Source: an uncultured Acetatifactor sp.
GTDB taxonomy: Bacteria > Bacillota > Clostridia > Lachnospirales > Lachnospiraceae
NCBI GenBank assembly: GCA_910578185.1
Contig: CAJTPN010000005.1
Coordinates: 3,632-67,631 of the forward strand
Direction: 5' to 3'
Length of the DNA: 64,000 bases
Shown here: in pieces, positions 45,828 through 55,183 of the stretch
Position numbering within the stretch: the stretch's first letter is position 1
Layout of the letters: each line of letters opens with the position of its first letter
Program-made: the position numbers and the translations under genes
Notes under the pieces: model-generated
Told to the model about the DNA's origin: nothing
The model's database searches: none
What the model saw: only the letters and a program-made list of their open reading frames with translations

Positions 45828-47600
45828 TTATTGATTCAATCCGTAATCCAGCACATCCTTATTTACAACATTTCCAACGGAACCATTGTAAAGCTGGCTG
45901 TGATTTTCTATGGAAAAGAACTCACTGTCCATCACCATATTGTCTATCAGATCATTGCAGTAACTGCCATCCGCAAAGAAGATGCCTGCATAATGGGCCC
46001 CGCTGATCACATTCCTGGCAGCTATATTCTCAAAATCAGCCGTAAAATCCAAACCAATCACCGGTTCATCGGGATCGCTGGCATGGCCAAATTCAATACC
46101 AAAACCATGGAAAGCGTTATTTTTCCCCCGATTATTGTCACTGATCACGTTACAAAGAATTACATTTCGATAACCGCTGCGCACCATTTTAACACCACTG
46201 CCGGAGTTATCGGATATGGTATTCTCAAACACAATATTATAAGCGGAATTATCAATGGAGATTCCAGGCAGCTTTGCCGTGGAAGAACCATCCTCCAAAC
46301 GCCCGGCCCCCAGGATAAAATCAGCTTCCAGATCTTCATCTGTCTGACGATTCCTTTCGCCATTGCGGCGAATGGTATTCCCCGTCACATAAGTGCCAAA
46401 GGTTCCGTAGTCAAGGCACATACCTTCTTTCTCATTATCCTCAATGAGATTATCCATCACATAATTCAGATATCCACCGTCGCAATAAAATCCGGAAGAA
46501 TAATTTCCTTGGACATGATTTCCTTTGATTACATTTTGATGCGGTGTTTTCAATAGGTCATATAAATGCTCGTCCTTAAACTCATTATACGGCGTATAGG
46601 GATCCACTACCTCCATAGAGGAAAGCACAATGCCCGCAGTTAAATTTCTTGTGCCTTTATTTTGATAGATCTCGTTACCCTGAATAATACAATGATGAAT
46701 ATCGCCGTTTAAAAACAAAGCACCGTTTCCGTTGTCATGAATGAAATTGTTTACTACATTCACATAACTATTATCCGCCATTACGCAAATTGCCTTATAC
46801 TCGGCGCCCTCAATTTCATTTCCCCAGATGAGACAATTATTGGAATTTATCACGTAAATCCCCTGACCAAAGCCCCCCTGCAACTTAAAATGATAGATGC
46901 CCACGTTTTCCGCATCCTCACAATACAGCGCATAGTCTACTCTTTGGCCTGTTCCTGCCGTCAGCCGCACCCCGTTGCCCTGAAGCACCACATTGGAAGG
47001 TATCTCAATGGTTTCATCCAGCAAAATAGTTTCCGATGTTATGTTTACCGTCACACCAAAGCACTGCTTCAACAACAGGTTCAATTCGGATGCGGTAGTT
47101 CCTGCGAATTGAACTTCCTGCCCAAAAGAAACAGCCTCTTTTACTTTGACCAGGGAATCATTATAAATCGCCTTCCAATCATACTCCGGGGTAAAAAACA
47201 GATTGGGATTCAGACCCAATGTTTCTATGCGCCTTAAAACCTGGATGCCATTCATATACTTTGCAGCATCCTCCCCATTCATCCTGATCAGTGAAGGCAT
47301 GGCATATGCTTCCAGCATGGAAGTGGTATCGCCCTCCTCTAAGAGAACGTCTTCCGAAACTACATATTGAGGGCTTCCTGTCATAACGCCATAGGCCAGG
47401 TTGTTTTCCGTCATGGGATACTCCCTTGCCTTTACATCCGAAAACGAAGGTTTTTGTGAAGGTACCTCCGGGTTTTGATTATGTTCCAAATCCTTCTCCG
47501 TATTATCCAAATTTGTCGGAATTTGATCCAGCGCGCATATTGCCACCGCCGCTGCCAGGTAAATGCCGCCGCAGACCGCCAATAATTTCTTTTTCTTCAT
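45828..47600 (-). CDS. Exported right-handed beta-helix protein
   Basis: The 590-residue protein has an N-terminal signal or anchor helix (MKKKKLLAVCGGIYLAAAVA). From about residue 200 to the end it has many ~22-residue parallel beta-helix coils such as NCLIWGNEIEGAEYKAIC, VNVVNNFIHDNGNGALFLN and CIIQGNEIYQNKG. The fold is that of NosD-like proteins, polysaccharide lyases and alginate C5-epimerases; no specific catalytic signature is visible. It is the last gene of the Wzm-Wzt-Glf-GlfT2 operon (7 nt after GlfT2), so it most likely modifies or binds the exported glycan. Confidence 0.8.
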   Translation of the reverse strand: MKKKKLLAVCGGIYLAAAVAICALDQIPTNLDNTEKDLEHNQNPEVPSQKPSFSDVKAREYPMTENNLAYGVMTGSPQYVVSEDVLLEEGDTTSMLEAYAMPSLIRMNGEDAAKYMNGIQVLRRIETLGLNPNLFFTPEYDWKAIYNDSLVKVKEAVSFGQEVQFAGTTASELNLLLKQCFGVTVNITSETILLDETIEIPSNVVLQGNGVRLTAGTGQRVDYALYCEDAENVGIYHFKLQGGFGQGIYVINSNNCLIWGNEIEGAEYKAICVMADNSYVNVVNNFIHDNGNGALFLNGDIHHCIIQGNEIYQNKGTRNLTAGIVLSSMEVVDPYTPYNEFKDEHLYDLLKTPHQNVIKGNHVQGNYSSGFYCDGGYLNYVMDNLIEDNEKEGMCLDYGTFGTYVTGNTIRRNGERNRQTDEDLEADFILGAGRLEDGSSTAKLPGISIDNSAYNIVFENTISDNSGSGVKMVRSGYRNVILCNVISDNNRGKNNAFHGFGIEFGHASDPDEPVIGLDFTADFENIAARNVISGAHYAGIFFADGSYCNDLIDNMVMDSEFFSIENHSQLYNGSVGNVVNKDVLDYGLNQ

Positions 47601-47607
47601 ATTTTTC

Positions 47608-49482
47608 TCACACTAATCCCAGGTACCTGTTCCAAAAATCCAGTGACCGCATTTTAAGCCCTTCTTCACGATACGCCTTCTGTGCTCCGGCTAACCGGCG
47701 GGATATTCTTCTGTTTAACTTTAAGGTTCTATAGATGCACCTCCAGGCCTCTCTGTTTGACTTCTTCGTTACAAATGCCTTCTTGGAGGAAACATCATAG
47801 TGCATGGCTCTCTTTTTGCGATAAAACATTATAGACTTTAAGGAAGCCACCGGAACAATCACATCTCCTGCCGCCGGAAGCAGCAGACCGTTCAATGTCA
47901 TAATCCGCTTGATACGCGCTTTCTTGGTGTCCTGAATATTCAGACTTTCCTCAAACACCGTATAGTGAAAGCGCATATCAAGTTCATCTATCTCCGTCAT
48001 TTTGTAGCCGGAAGCCATCACACGTCTGTGCAGCTCCTCCCCGTCCTGCTCCATAAGCCAGGCCGGCCCCTTCAAAAAATCCTCTATCCCCTGAATATAC
48101 AAATCTACATTCTTGTAGCGATAGAACATAATCTCCTGTTTACAATGTGTCATCATCGCCTTTTTCAACTGCTTTGCACCGTACATGGGACAATGAAACG
48201 CGTTGTCTATCAACTGATTACGGATAATATAGTATTCCAAAAAGGAAGAATATTTGTTTTCAAAAGGTTCATGCCAGACACAGATTCCGTTCATTAAAAT
48301 CAAATGCTTTATATTGCGCAGGCCATACTCCAAGTCATCCCCTCTGATAAAAATGGGAAGGGGCATATTGTCCTCCCGCACTACCTCCAGAGGAAAACAA
48401 CAATACCACCAGGCGTTGTACTCCGTATATTCTTCATATTCATTATACAGACAGCCTTCCAGGCTTTTCAGATCCAGTCCGCTCTTCAAAGAGTTCAGCA
48501 TTCCGCCGTTCCACACGGCGCCGCTCTCCACCTGTATGCTCTGCCGATCCAGACGAAGCATTGCCCCTCCGATAAAAGCATCCACATACGCATCTTTTAA
48601 CAGCGTCAATATGGTCCATGTCTTGATGATCGCCTCCGGTTCAATCACAATGTCGTCGTCCATCAGCAGGACATGGGTAACCTGCAGCTCCTTTCGATTG
48701 CGCATTTCAATCATGCATCGGGTAAAGCCCCCCACCCCTCCCAGATTGCGGTTAGGATATATGTGCACATTTTCCGTCTGCAGCCGATCCGTTTCCAAAG
48801 TTTTACCGTTATCCGAGACAAACACCTGCAGATGTCCATACATGGCACAGTCAGGATTCTCCAAAATACTGTTCCTCAAAATCTCCAGGTTTTTTTCCAC
48901 AAAGGCTTCCCTTCGAAAAGTGCAGATCCCTGCGCCGATGGTTACATCTCTTCGCTTTTCCCTTGGAATATCGCTGACATAAGCGCCGTCATACAATACG
49001 CATTCCTGGGAAAGCGCTTCCAGCGAAAAGCAATACATGCCTTTTTCCCTGTCAGCAGGGAACGCACACACCGCTTCCTCCTCCGATAAAGCATTCTCCT
49101 GCCCAATCACATATTGCGCCAATACGGTCTTATTCACGTTTTGTAATATTTTTTCCACAGCATAAAGGGTCACCTTTACCCTGCCGGAAACCTTCAGCCA
49201 TAAGGATAGTTTGGATAAAATCGTATACTTTTTCCACTTTTCAATGGAAAATCCGTTAAAATAGGTATCAAACCAAACCTTACCCCCTTGGGATATCCGA
49301 AGCTGCCCCTGGCCCTCGTCAAAGGATACCAGCTTTTGATTCTCCAATAACATTCCCGCCTTTACCAGGGCCGACACCTGATCATTCTGAACGTTCCCGG
49401 CGCATTGCTCTGCTCTGCGAAAATATAATTCCTCCTCCGTACATCTTCCAACCTGCGGAAATAATATTTGCTGAATCTTCAT
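47608..49482 (-). CDS. GlfT2-like galactofuranosyltransferase (GT2)
   Basis: The 624-residue protein has an N-terminal beta-sandwich domain (MKIQQILFPQVGRC...), then a GT-A domain with VTIGAGICTFRREAF, NRNLGGVGGFTRCM and the metal motif LLMDDDIVIEP, and WHEPFENKYSS with the probable catalytic region. This is the layout of mycobacterial GlfT2, which polymerises galactofuranose from UDP-Galf. The adjacent upstream gene makes UDP-Galf, so the substrate assignment is strong. The start at 49482 fits homologues and has GAGG at 6 nt. A start at 49533, overlapping the glf stop by 4 nt with AGGGA upstream, is also possible. Confidence 0.85.
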   Translation of the reverse strand: MKIQQILFPQVGRCTEEELYFRRAEQCAGNVQNDQVSALVKAGMLLENQKLVSFDEGQGQLRISQGGKVWFDTYFNGFSIEKWKKYTILSKLSLWLKVSGRVKVTLYAVEKILQNVNKTVLAQYVIGQENALSEEEAVCAFPADREKGMYCFSLEALSQECVLYDGAYVSDIPREKRRDVTIGAGICTFRREAFVEKNLEILRNSILENPDCAMYGHLQVFVSDNGKTLETDRLQTENVHIYPNRNLGGVGGFTRCMIEMRNRKELQVTHVLLMDDDIVIEPEAIIKTWTILTLLKDAYVDAFIGGAMLRLDRQSIQVESGAVWNGGMLNSLKSGLDLKSLEGCLYNEYEEYTEYNAWWYCCFPLEVVREDNMPLPIFIRGDDLEYGLRNIKHLILMNGICVWHEPFENKYSSFLEYYIIRNQLIDNAFHCPMYGAKQLKKAMMTHCKQEIMFYRYKNVDLYIQGIEDFLKGPAWLMEQDGEELHRRVMASGYKMTEIDELDMRFHYTVFEESLNIQDTKKARIKRIMTLNGLLLPAAGDVIVPVASLKSIMFYRKKRAMHYDVSSKKAFVTKKSNREAWRCIYRTLKLNRRISRRLAGAQKAYREEGLKMRSLDFWNRYLGLV

Positions 49483-49529
49483 CCTGCACCTCATTGCCCC
49501 TTTGCCTGCACTATTCGGTTCCATGCCCG

Positions 49530-50630
49530 TCATGCCAATTCCCTGTCACACATTTCCAAGGCAGCCGCAATCACCTTATCCATATCATAATATCGATAAT
49601 TGCCCAGTCTTCCGCCAAAGATAACCCGCTTCTCTTTGTCAGCCATCTCCCTGTATTCTTCATAAAGCGCGTTGTTTTTGGCATCATTGACAGGATAATA
49701 CGGCTCATCTCCCTTTTTCCATTCGCTTGAATACTCTCTGGAAATAATGGTGACTGGCTGTTTGCCAAACTCAAAATGTTTGTGTTCTATAATCCTGGTA
49801 TAGGGAACTTCCCGCTCGGTGTAATTCACAACCGCGTTTCCCTGATAATTTTCCATTTCCAACTTCTCCGTCTCGAAGCGGACGCTGCGATATTCCAAGA
49901 CCCCTAAGGAATAATCATAAAACCTGTCAATCATTCCCGTATATACCACCTTCTCCGCAAGCGCGTCCAGCTCTTTCCTGCAGGCAAAATAATCCGTGTT
50001 CAGACGTACCTGCGTGCCTTCCAGAAGCTTATCCACCATTTTCGTATAACCGCCCATGGGAATCCCCTGATATCTGTCGTTAAAATAATTATTGTCATAG
50101 GTAAACCGCAAGGGCAGACGCTTGATAATAAAGGCCGGAAGATCCTTACAGTCACGTCCCCACTGTTTTTCCGTATATCCCTTGATCAGTTTTTCATACA
50201 CATCCCTGCCCACCAGAGATAACGCCTGCTCTTCCAGATTCTTCGGCTCAGTGATATGCAGATCCGCAATCTGCGAGGCAATGATAGCCTGGGCTTCCCC
50301 TGGCGTGGCAATTCCCCACATTTTACTGAACGTATTCATATTAAAGGGCAGATTATACAGCTCTCCCTTATAACGGGCGACAGGAGAATTAATATAATGA
50401 TTAAATTCTGCAAACTGATTCACATACTCCCAAACCCTTTTATCCGATGTGTGAAAAATATGTGCGCCATACCTGTGGACTTGAATTCCGTCCATCTCTT
50501 CACAGTAGATATTTCCTGCAATATGATCCCTCTTCTCAACAACAAGGCATGTTTTCCCCCGCTTCTTTGCCTCCCAGGCAAATACCGCGCCGTACAATCC
50601 TGCTCCCACAATCAAATAATCGTATTTCAT
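49530..50630 (-). CDS. glf: UDP-galactopyranose mutase
   Basis: The 366-residue flavoenzyme begins MKYDYLIVGAGLYGAVFAWE (FAD-binding Rossmann motif) and has QVHRYGAHIFHTSDKRVWEY and FNMNTFSKMWG, typical of bacterial Glf. It interconverts UDP-galactopyranose and UDP-galactofuranose. It sits directly between the exporter ATPase and the GlfT2-like gene and supplies that transferase with donor. GGGAG lies 10 nt before the ATG. Confidence 0.96.
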   Translation of the reverse strand: MKYDYLIVGAGLYGAVFAWEAKKRGKTCLVVEKRDHIAGNIYCEEMDGIQVHRYGAHIFHTSDKRVWEYVNQFAEFNHYINSPVARYKGELYNLPFNMNTFSKMWGIATPGEAQAIIASQIADLHITEPKNLEEQALSLVGRDVYEKLIKGYTEKQWGRDCKDLPAFIIKRLPLRFTYDNNYFNDRYQGIPMGGYTKMVDKLLEGTQVRLNTDYFACRKELDALAEKVVYTGMIDRFYDYSLGVLEYRSVRFETEKLEMENYQGNAVVNYTEREVPYTRIIEHKHFEFGKQPVTIISREYSSEWKKGDEPYYPVNDAKNNALYEEYREMADKEKRVIFGGRLGNYRYYDMDKVIAAALEMCDRELA

Positions 50631-50673
50631 CCGCTTCCGACTCCCTTTTTATTGAAAGATTCCACCCAGTGTT

Positions 50674-51930
50674 TTAATTACACTCCCATTCATGCTCAAA
50701 AGTACAAGGCCCAAATTCATCCGTGACATAATCTCGTACAGTAATCTGCAAAATATTTCTCACATTGTCATACAGTTCCCCATTGGGACCATTGATTCCG
50801 ATATCAAGATAATATTTCCCCGGAAGCAGCATCAAATGTGAAATCCTCATTGTCACCTTTCCCTCCGGCTTAAGCCTTGGCAAAACGCCTCCCGCCTTGC
50901 ACAGACAGCTTCCGTAGCAGTATTGCCAGTTATCCTTGACAAAATCCATGTTAAAGTTTGCTTCCGGCTGTTCCAATGCCGTGGAGTAGCTGCAAATCAA
51001 TGTAACCTCGTCGCCTGTATTGAAAATCTGACTGGGCTTTCCGTCCCTGTCCAACAGCTCTATCTTGGTAAAGCAAACCTCTCCCGTTCCGTCCCGCCTG
51101 GCCTCCGGATGGATATAATCCGTCAGTTTTAAGATAGAGTTTTCCCTCTCTCCCCGCAATTTTTCCCTGCTTACATCGTTCAGCCTGGCAATTCGCTCTT
51201 CTTCCATGGAATCCAAATAGTGCATTCCCACAAGCTTCGGAAGCCCATCTTCCCGCACTTTCCCTTCTTCCAACCAGATCAGCCTGTCGCAGATCTGATA
51301 AAGCTGCTCCATGGAATGAGAGACAATAATTATCGTAGTTCCCTGTTCTTTGATCTTCATCAATCGGTCAAAGCATTTCTTCTGGAAACTCACATCTCCC
51401 ACGGTCAGGATCTCATCAATCATCAGTACCGACGCATTTACATTGATGGCCACTGCAAACGCAAGACGCATATACATCCCGGAAGAATATGTGCGAACCG
51501 GGTTATCAATAAATTCCTCCAATTCCGAAAAACGAATAATTTCTTCCAATCGGGAATCAATTTCTTCTTTGGTAAGTCCAAAAATTGTCGCATTGATATA
51601 TATATTTTCCCTGCCGCTCATATCGGGATGGAAACCGGCCCCCAGTTCAATCAGGCTGGAAACACGCCCGTTCACTTTAATGCTGCCTTCGCTGGGCTGC
51701 AATATTCTGGATAAGAGTTTTAATATCGTACTCTTGCCGCAGCCGTTTTTGCCGATAAACCCCACGGCCTGACCTTTGGGAATCTGAAAGCTGACGCCTT
51801 TTAGGATGAGTCTTTTCTCATATTTATTGCGTTTGCTGAAAATAACCTTTTCCTTCAGTGTATTTCCCTTGTCCGTATACACTTTAAAATATTTTTGTAC
51901 GTCTCTGGCCTCTATCATCCAATCGCTCAT
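50674..51930 (-). CDS. Polysaccharide/teichoic acid ABC exporter ATPase with Wzt-type C-terminal domain
   Basis: The 418-residue protein has an ABC domain with Walker A GKNGCGKST, signature YSSGMYMRLAFA, Walker B VLMIDEIL and the H-loop IIIVSHS. After residue ~250 comes a beta-rich C-terminal domain (CFTKIELLDRDGKPSQIFNT, GKYYLDIGINGPNGE) of the Wzt_C type, which in Gram-negative O-antigen exporters recognises the glycan's terminal group. The ATG at 51930 follows GGAGG at 7 nt and overlaps the permease stop by 1 nt. It powers export of a lipid-linked glycan. Confidence 0.92.
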   Translation of the reverse strand: MSDWMIEARDVQKYFKVYTDKGNTLKEKVIFSKRNKYEKRLILKGVSFQIPKGQAVGFIGKNGCGKSTILKLLSRILQPSEGSIKVNGRVSSLIELGAGFHPDMSGRENIYINATIFGLTKEEIDSRLEEIIRFSELEEFIDNPVRTYSSGMYMRLAFAVAINVNASVLMIDEILTVGDVSFQKKCFDRLMKIKEQGTTIIIVSHSMEQLYQICDRLIWLEEGKVREDGLPKLVGMHYLDSMEEERIARLNDVSREKLRGERENSILKLTDYIHPEARRDGTGEVCFTKIELLDRDGKPSQIFNTGDEVTLICSYSTALEQPEANFNMDFVKDNWQYCYGSCLCKAGGVLPRLKPEGKVTMRISHLMLLPGKYYLDIGINGPNGELYDNVRNILQITVRDYVTDEFGPCTFEHEWECN

Positions 51931-52739
51931 CAAAGCTCCTCCGCAAATCTTTTCTCAAGAGTGGAAAAAATCAGTTCTCCCAAGAAAAGAGACACTATCG
52001 CAAATAAAATCCCGTAGACCGTCAGCTTAAAATACGGAGCCTTCTGCCAGTAAAGAATACAATGATATCCCTCGATCACCGACGTCATGGGATTAAGCTT
52101 AAACAAAAAACGGATACTGCCCGGAATCACCTCCAACGGGTAGAGAAGGGGCGTCAAATAAATCCATGCCATCAGGATAACGGTGATAATATGTTCCATA
52201 TCTTTGAAAAATACCGTCACGGAAGATACGATCAATGTCAGTCCCAATGTCAGGGCATACTCCAATATCATAATCATGGGAAGATAAAACAATGCTCTGA
52301 CGGAAACCCCTCTGCCCGATAGAAACAATACCAAAAATACAATAACAAAGCAAAACAACATATTAATAAACTGTGCCGTCACACAGGAAACCGGGAGTAC
52401 CTCTCTGGGAAAATATATCTGTTTTACCATCTCCCCCTGATACCGGATACTGCCGCTGCCCAATCGAAGAGACAAGTCAAAAAACAGCCAGGGAATCATT
52501 CCCGTAATCACATAGAGATAAAACTGGTCCAGATTACTGCGCAATATCACCGAAAACACGATGGTATAAACAATTATCTGGCAGAGCGGATTGATAAATG
52601 TCCACAAAAATCCCAGCACGGAACCTTTGTACTTCCCACGCAGTTCCCGTTTTACAAGACTCTTGATCATATCGTCGTATGAAAATATTTCCCGTATACG
52701 GCAAGTCATTGCCTGCGGCGATACTTTATTTCGTTTCAT
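51930..52739 (-). CDS. Polysaccharide ABC exporter permease (Wzm/TagG-like)
   Basis: The 269-residue protein is an ABC-2 type permease with about six membrane helices. Its N-terminal DDMIKSLVKRELRGKYKGSV is the amphipathic start typical of TagG/Wzm, and FINPLCQIIVYTIVFSVIL is the first helix. It pairs with the downstream ATPase (1-nt overlap) to move an undecaprenyl-linked polysaccharide or teichoic acid across the membrane. It is the first gene of a five-gene operon. Confidence 0.92.
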   Translation of the reverse strand: MKRNKVSPQAMTCRIREIFSYDDMIKSLVKRELRGKYKGSVLGFLWTFINPLCQIIVYTIVFSVILRSNLDQFYLYVITGMIPWLFFDLSLRLGSGSIRYQGEMVKQIYFPREVLPVSCVTAQFINMLFCFVIVFLVLFLSGRGVSVRALFYLPMIMILEYALTLGLTLIVSSVTVFFKDMEHIITVILMAWIYLTPLLYPLEVIPGSIRFLFKLNPMTSVIEGYHCILYWQKAPYFKLTVYGILFAIVSLFLGELIFSTLEKRFAEEL

Positions 52740-52790
52740 CCGGCTTGTCCTTTCAAATCCTTTTTTCTTATTTTGTGAAGAACACCAATA

Positions 52791-52820
52791 ATTATATCAA
52801 ATGACCATATGCCACAATAT
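52791..52820 (-). promoter_or_regulatory. Probable promoter of the exporter/galactofuranose operon
   Basis: On the minus strand a consensus TATAAT (52796-52791) lies about 50 nt upstream of the permease ATG. The best -35 candidates are TATTGT at 17 nt or TTGTGG at 15 nt spacing, both imperfect. Confidence 0.5.
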
Positions 52821-52872
52821 CCCACAATAGACATATCTTACCATATTAATGCCGGATGCGCAAGATGCGGAT

Positions 52873-52911
52873 AAAAAATCCGCTGCTGTCTGGCAGATGC
52901 CGACAGCAGCG
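52873..52911 (-). terminator. Rho-independent terminator of the GH73-like gene
   Basis: CGCTGCTGTC and GACAGCAGCG form a perfect 10-bp stem around an 11-nt loop, followed on the minus strand by GATTTTTTATCC, 7 nt past the stop at 52919. Confidence 0.9.
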
Positions 52912-52918
52912 AAGCTTA

Positions 52919-55183
52919 TCACCATATCTCTATACCGGTTTTTTCATCAAATCGATGGATCTGTCCGTCAATAACAACCTCACCTTTTGCCATGGCACCG
53001 GTGACAGGGTCAAAATAATAAGTTCCATTCTCATTGGTGTCCCAACCCTTTATCATACGTCCGTCCCCGTCATAGCGCACCCATTTTCCGCCGTTTGACT
53101 CCTGATAAACGTCCTTGGAAACCGCCTTCCTGCCTTTGTCCACATTGTCCAGCCAGTACCAGGCATCCGAACCGGGATCGTAGATCTCCTTCCCTCTGTA
53201 CGCTGGGTTTTTGGGGTCATAACCCTGTCTGATTCCCCCTTCGTACCAGTAATCCCCGTCTTCTATCCACACCCATACTTTATCCGCAGCCACGCCGGTC
53301 TCCCGATCAAAATACAGGTATTGCCCGTCCACTATAACCTGGCCAAATACCATTTGGCCGGATCCCAAGTCATAAAAGTATTTCTGAGGCGGCTGCCCCT
53401 GATGGGACCCTACATACCATCCCTTAATCATGGCACCGCTTCCCTCGTCAAAGCGATACCAGCCGCCAAAGCGATAGTCCTCACCCTTTACCATCTTTCC
53501 GTCGCTGCCGTAGCGCACCCATTTTCCACTTGCTTTCAGGTATACGTCTTTATTGACTGCCATCCTTCCGTTTTGGGACCCATCCAGCCAATACCACGCG
53601 TTTGTCTGAGGATCATAAATCTCTTTACCGTCCCCTTCGGTTCCCTGGCGCACACCATTCTCATACCAGTATCGGCCTCCGTTTTCATCATGCCATCCGT
53701 CCGCCTTCACATCGGGACCTGTGGGCTTTGTGCATACGCTTGCAGGCATGTTTCCATACACGGGAATCTTGAACACAAACGTATTTTCCAGCGCATTTGT
53801 TCTCTGATACATGCTCATGACCTTTTTTCCTTCGCTGGAAGGCGCCGCAAGGTTCTGCATATACTGATGCCAATACCCGGTAGAGCTTTGGGGCGATACG
53901 TTAAACTTCTGCAGGTACAGGGTATCCTGCCCCCTGCTGATATAATTTTTCGCAATCTCTCTACTGCCGCCTAAAATTGCTTCATAAGCATTATACCACC
54001 CCTGGCTCTTTGCATATTTCAGTCCGTTCTCAATGATTTCCTTCCGAGTAGTGCCGGAAGCTTTGATATTAAAATAATTATAAAAGCCTTCAAATCCAGG
54101 ATAAGTTCCCGAAATGAGCGCCGACGTCCCGCCCTGCTGCTCCTGATATACCCGGGCGGCAAGATGGAAGGGGCTCACATTCTCCCTTTCTCCAACTTCC
54201 GAAAAAATATGCGCAAAGGTCATATTGGTCCCCGGTGCGTTGTGACGGTTGTTCATAAAGGTATTGTTCAAAAACATATCCACCGCCGATTCCGTATGAT
54301 AAGTCCTGTTATAAGTCAGAAGTTCAAACTGAAAGATCCCATCCTGATTCAGCCAGTTCCTTGGATCCAGATAATATTTCAAAATACCTTCGGTGGCATA
54401 AAACCAATCTCCCTCATCATAAGGAGGCCCCTTAAAATAATCCGGATCGGTCTTGTAAACCAGGCTCCTGCCGTCCTTCATCTGCTCGGAAACCACCGTA
54501 TTCCAGCTGTCCCTGGCATCCATTCTGACAAAAGTCCAATTCGGATGCGCCGCCTTCAGAGCATATAAAGCATTCCGGTAACTCTCGGGAAACGCCTCGA
54601 TATCCGCTGACCGTCCCTCGCGTCCTTCATACACCGAAACCCCAAAGTCGCCGTCGCCAATGTATTCCCGCTCCCACTGCAGGTAATCCTCATCGGAGCA
54701 GGCAAGATACGCCCTGGGGATATAACCCGAATGCATCTCCTCTCCGAGATATGTGTCCACAAATGCCCAGATCACTCCCTCTTCATCCGCCGTAATTTCG
54801 CGGATAAAGACAGTCTGGCCGCTGGAAACCTCCACGGAAGCCCCGCTGTCAAAGGAAGCTTCAAAATTCAACGGCAAAATCGGTTCCAGATAAACCAGGG
54901 CCATTACATCATGTCTTTCCAAAAGCGCTCGCAATTCACTTGCCGCTTCCGCACTCCGATCATATGAATCATTGCTTTCTTCCGTCTCTTTAGAGGCTTC
55001 CTGTCCCGGCGCTGCTTGCACCTTTATGTCCTGAGCTCCCGTTTCCTCCGTCTTTATCTCCTGACTTTCTGTCTTTATCTCTTGTTCATTGACCGCATAG
55101 ACTCTCTGTGTCGGCAGCCCCGACAGGATACCGCACAACAGCAGCATCCCCACACTTGGCCATGCTATCCTTCTTTTCTTCAT
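52919..55183 (-). CDS. Secreted GH73-like glucosaminidase with two RGKEIYDP-type wall modules
   Basis: The 754-residue protein has a signal peptide (ending RVYAVN), a Glu/Thr-rich linker, and an SH3-like region at ~85-160. A glucosaminidase-type domain at ~200-470 (ALKAAHPNWTFVRMDARDSW; LAARVYQEQQGGTSALISG with a candidate catalytic Glu; YYNYFNI-like FYNYFNIKASG) matches the LytD/AcmA endo-N-acetylglucosaminidase family. Two wall modules follow, with DGKEIYDP near 517 and RGKEIYDP near 661. It should cleave peptidoglycan during growth or division. It shares its wall module with three other proteins in the window. The ATG at 55183 has AGGGAGG at 7 nt. Confidence 0.88.
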   Translation of the reverse strand: MKKRRIAWPSVGMLLLCGILSGLPTQRVYAVNEQEIKTESQEIKTEETGAQDIKVQAAPGQEASKETEESNDSYDRSAEAASELRALLERHDVMALVYLEPILPLNFEASFDSGASVEVSSGQTVFIREITADEEGVIWAFVDTYLGEEMHSGYIPRAYLACSDEDYLQWEREYIGDGDFGVSVYEGREGRSADIEAFPESYRNALYALKAAHPNWTFVRMDARDSWNTVVSEQMKDGRSLVYKTDPDYFKGPPYDEGDWFYATEGILKYYLDPRNWLNQDGIFQFELLTYNRTYHTESAVDMFLNNTFMNNRHNAPGTNMTFAHIFSEVGERENVSPFHLAARVYQEQQGGTSALISGTYPGFEGFYNYFNIKASGTTRKEIIENGLKYAKSQGWYNAYEAILGGSREIAKNYISRGQDTLYLQKFNVSPQSSTGYWHQYMQNLAAPSSEGKKVMSMYQRTNALENTFVFKIPVYGNMPASVCTKPTGPDVKADGWHDENGGRYWYENGVRQGTEGDGKEIYDPQTNAWYWLDGSQNGRMAVNKDVYLKASGKWVRYGSDGKMVKGEDYRFGGWYRFDEGSGAMIKGWYVGSHQGQPPQKYFYDLGSGQMVFGQVIVDGQYLYFDRETGVAADKVWVWIEDGDYWYEGGIRQGYDPKNPAYRGKEIYDPGSDAWYWLDNVDKGRKAVSKDVYQESNGGKWVRYDGDGRMIKGWDTNENGTYYFDPVTGAMAKGEVVIDGQIHRFDEKTGIEIW

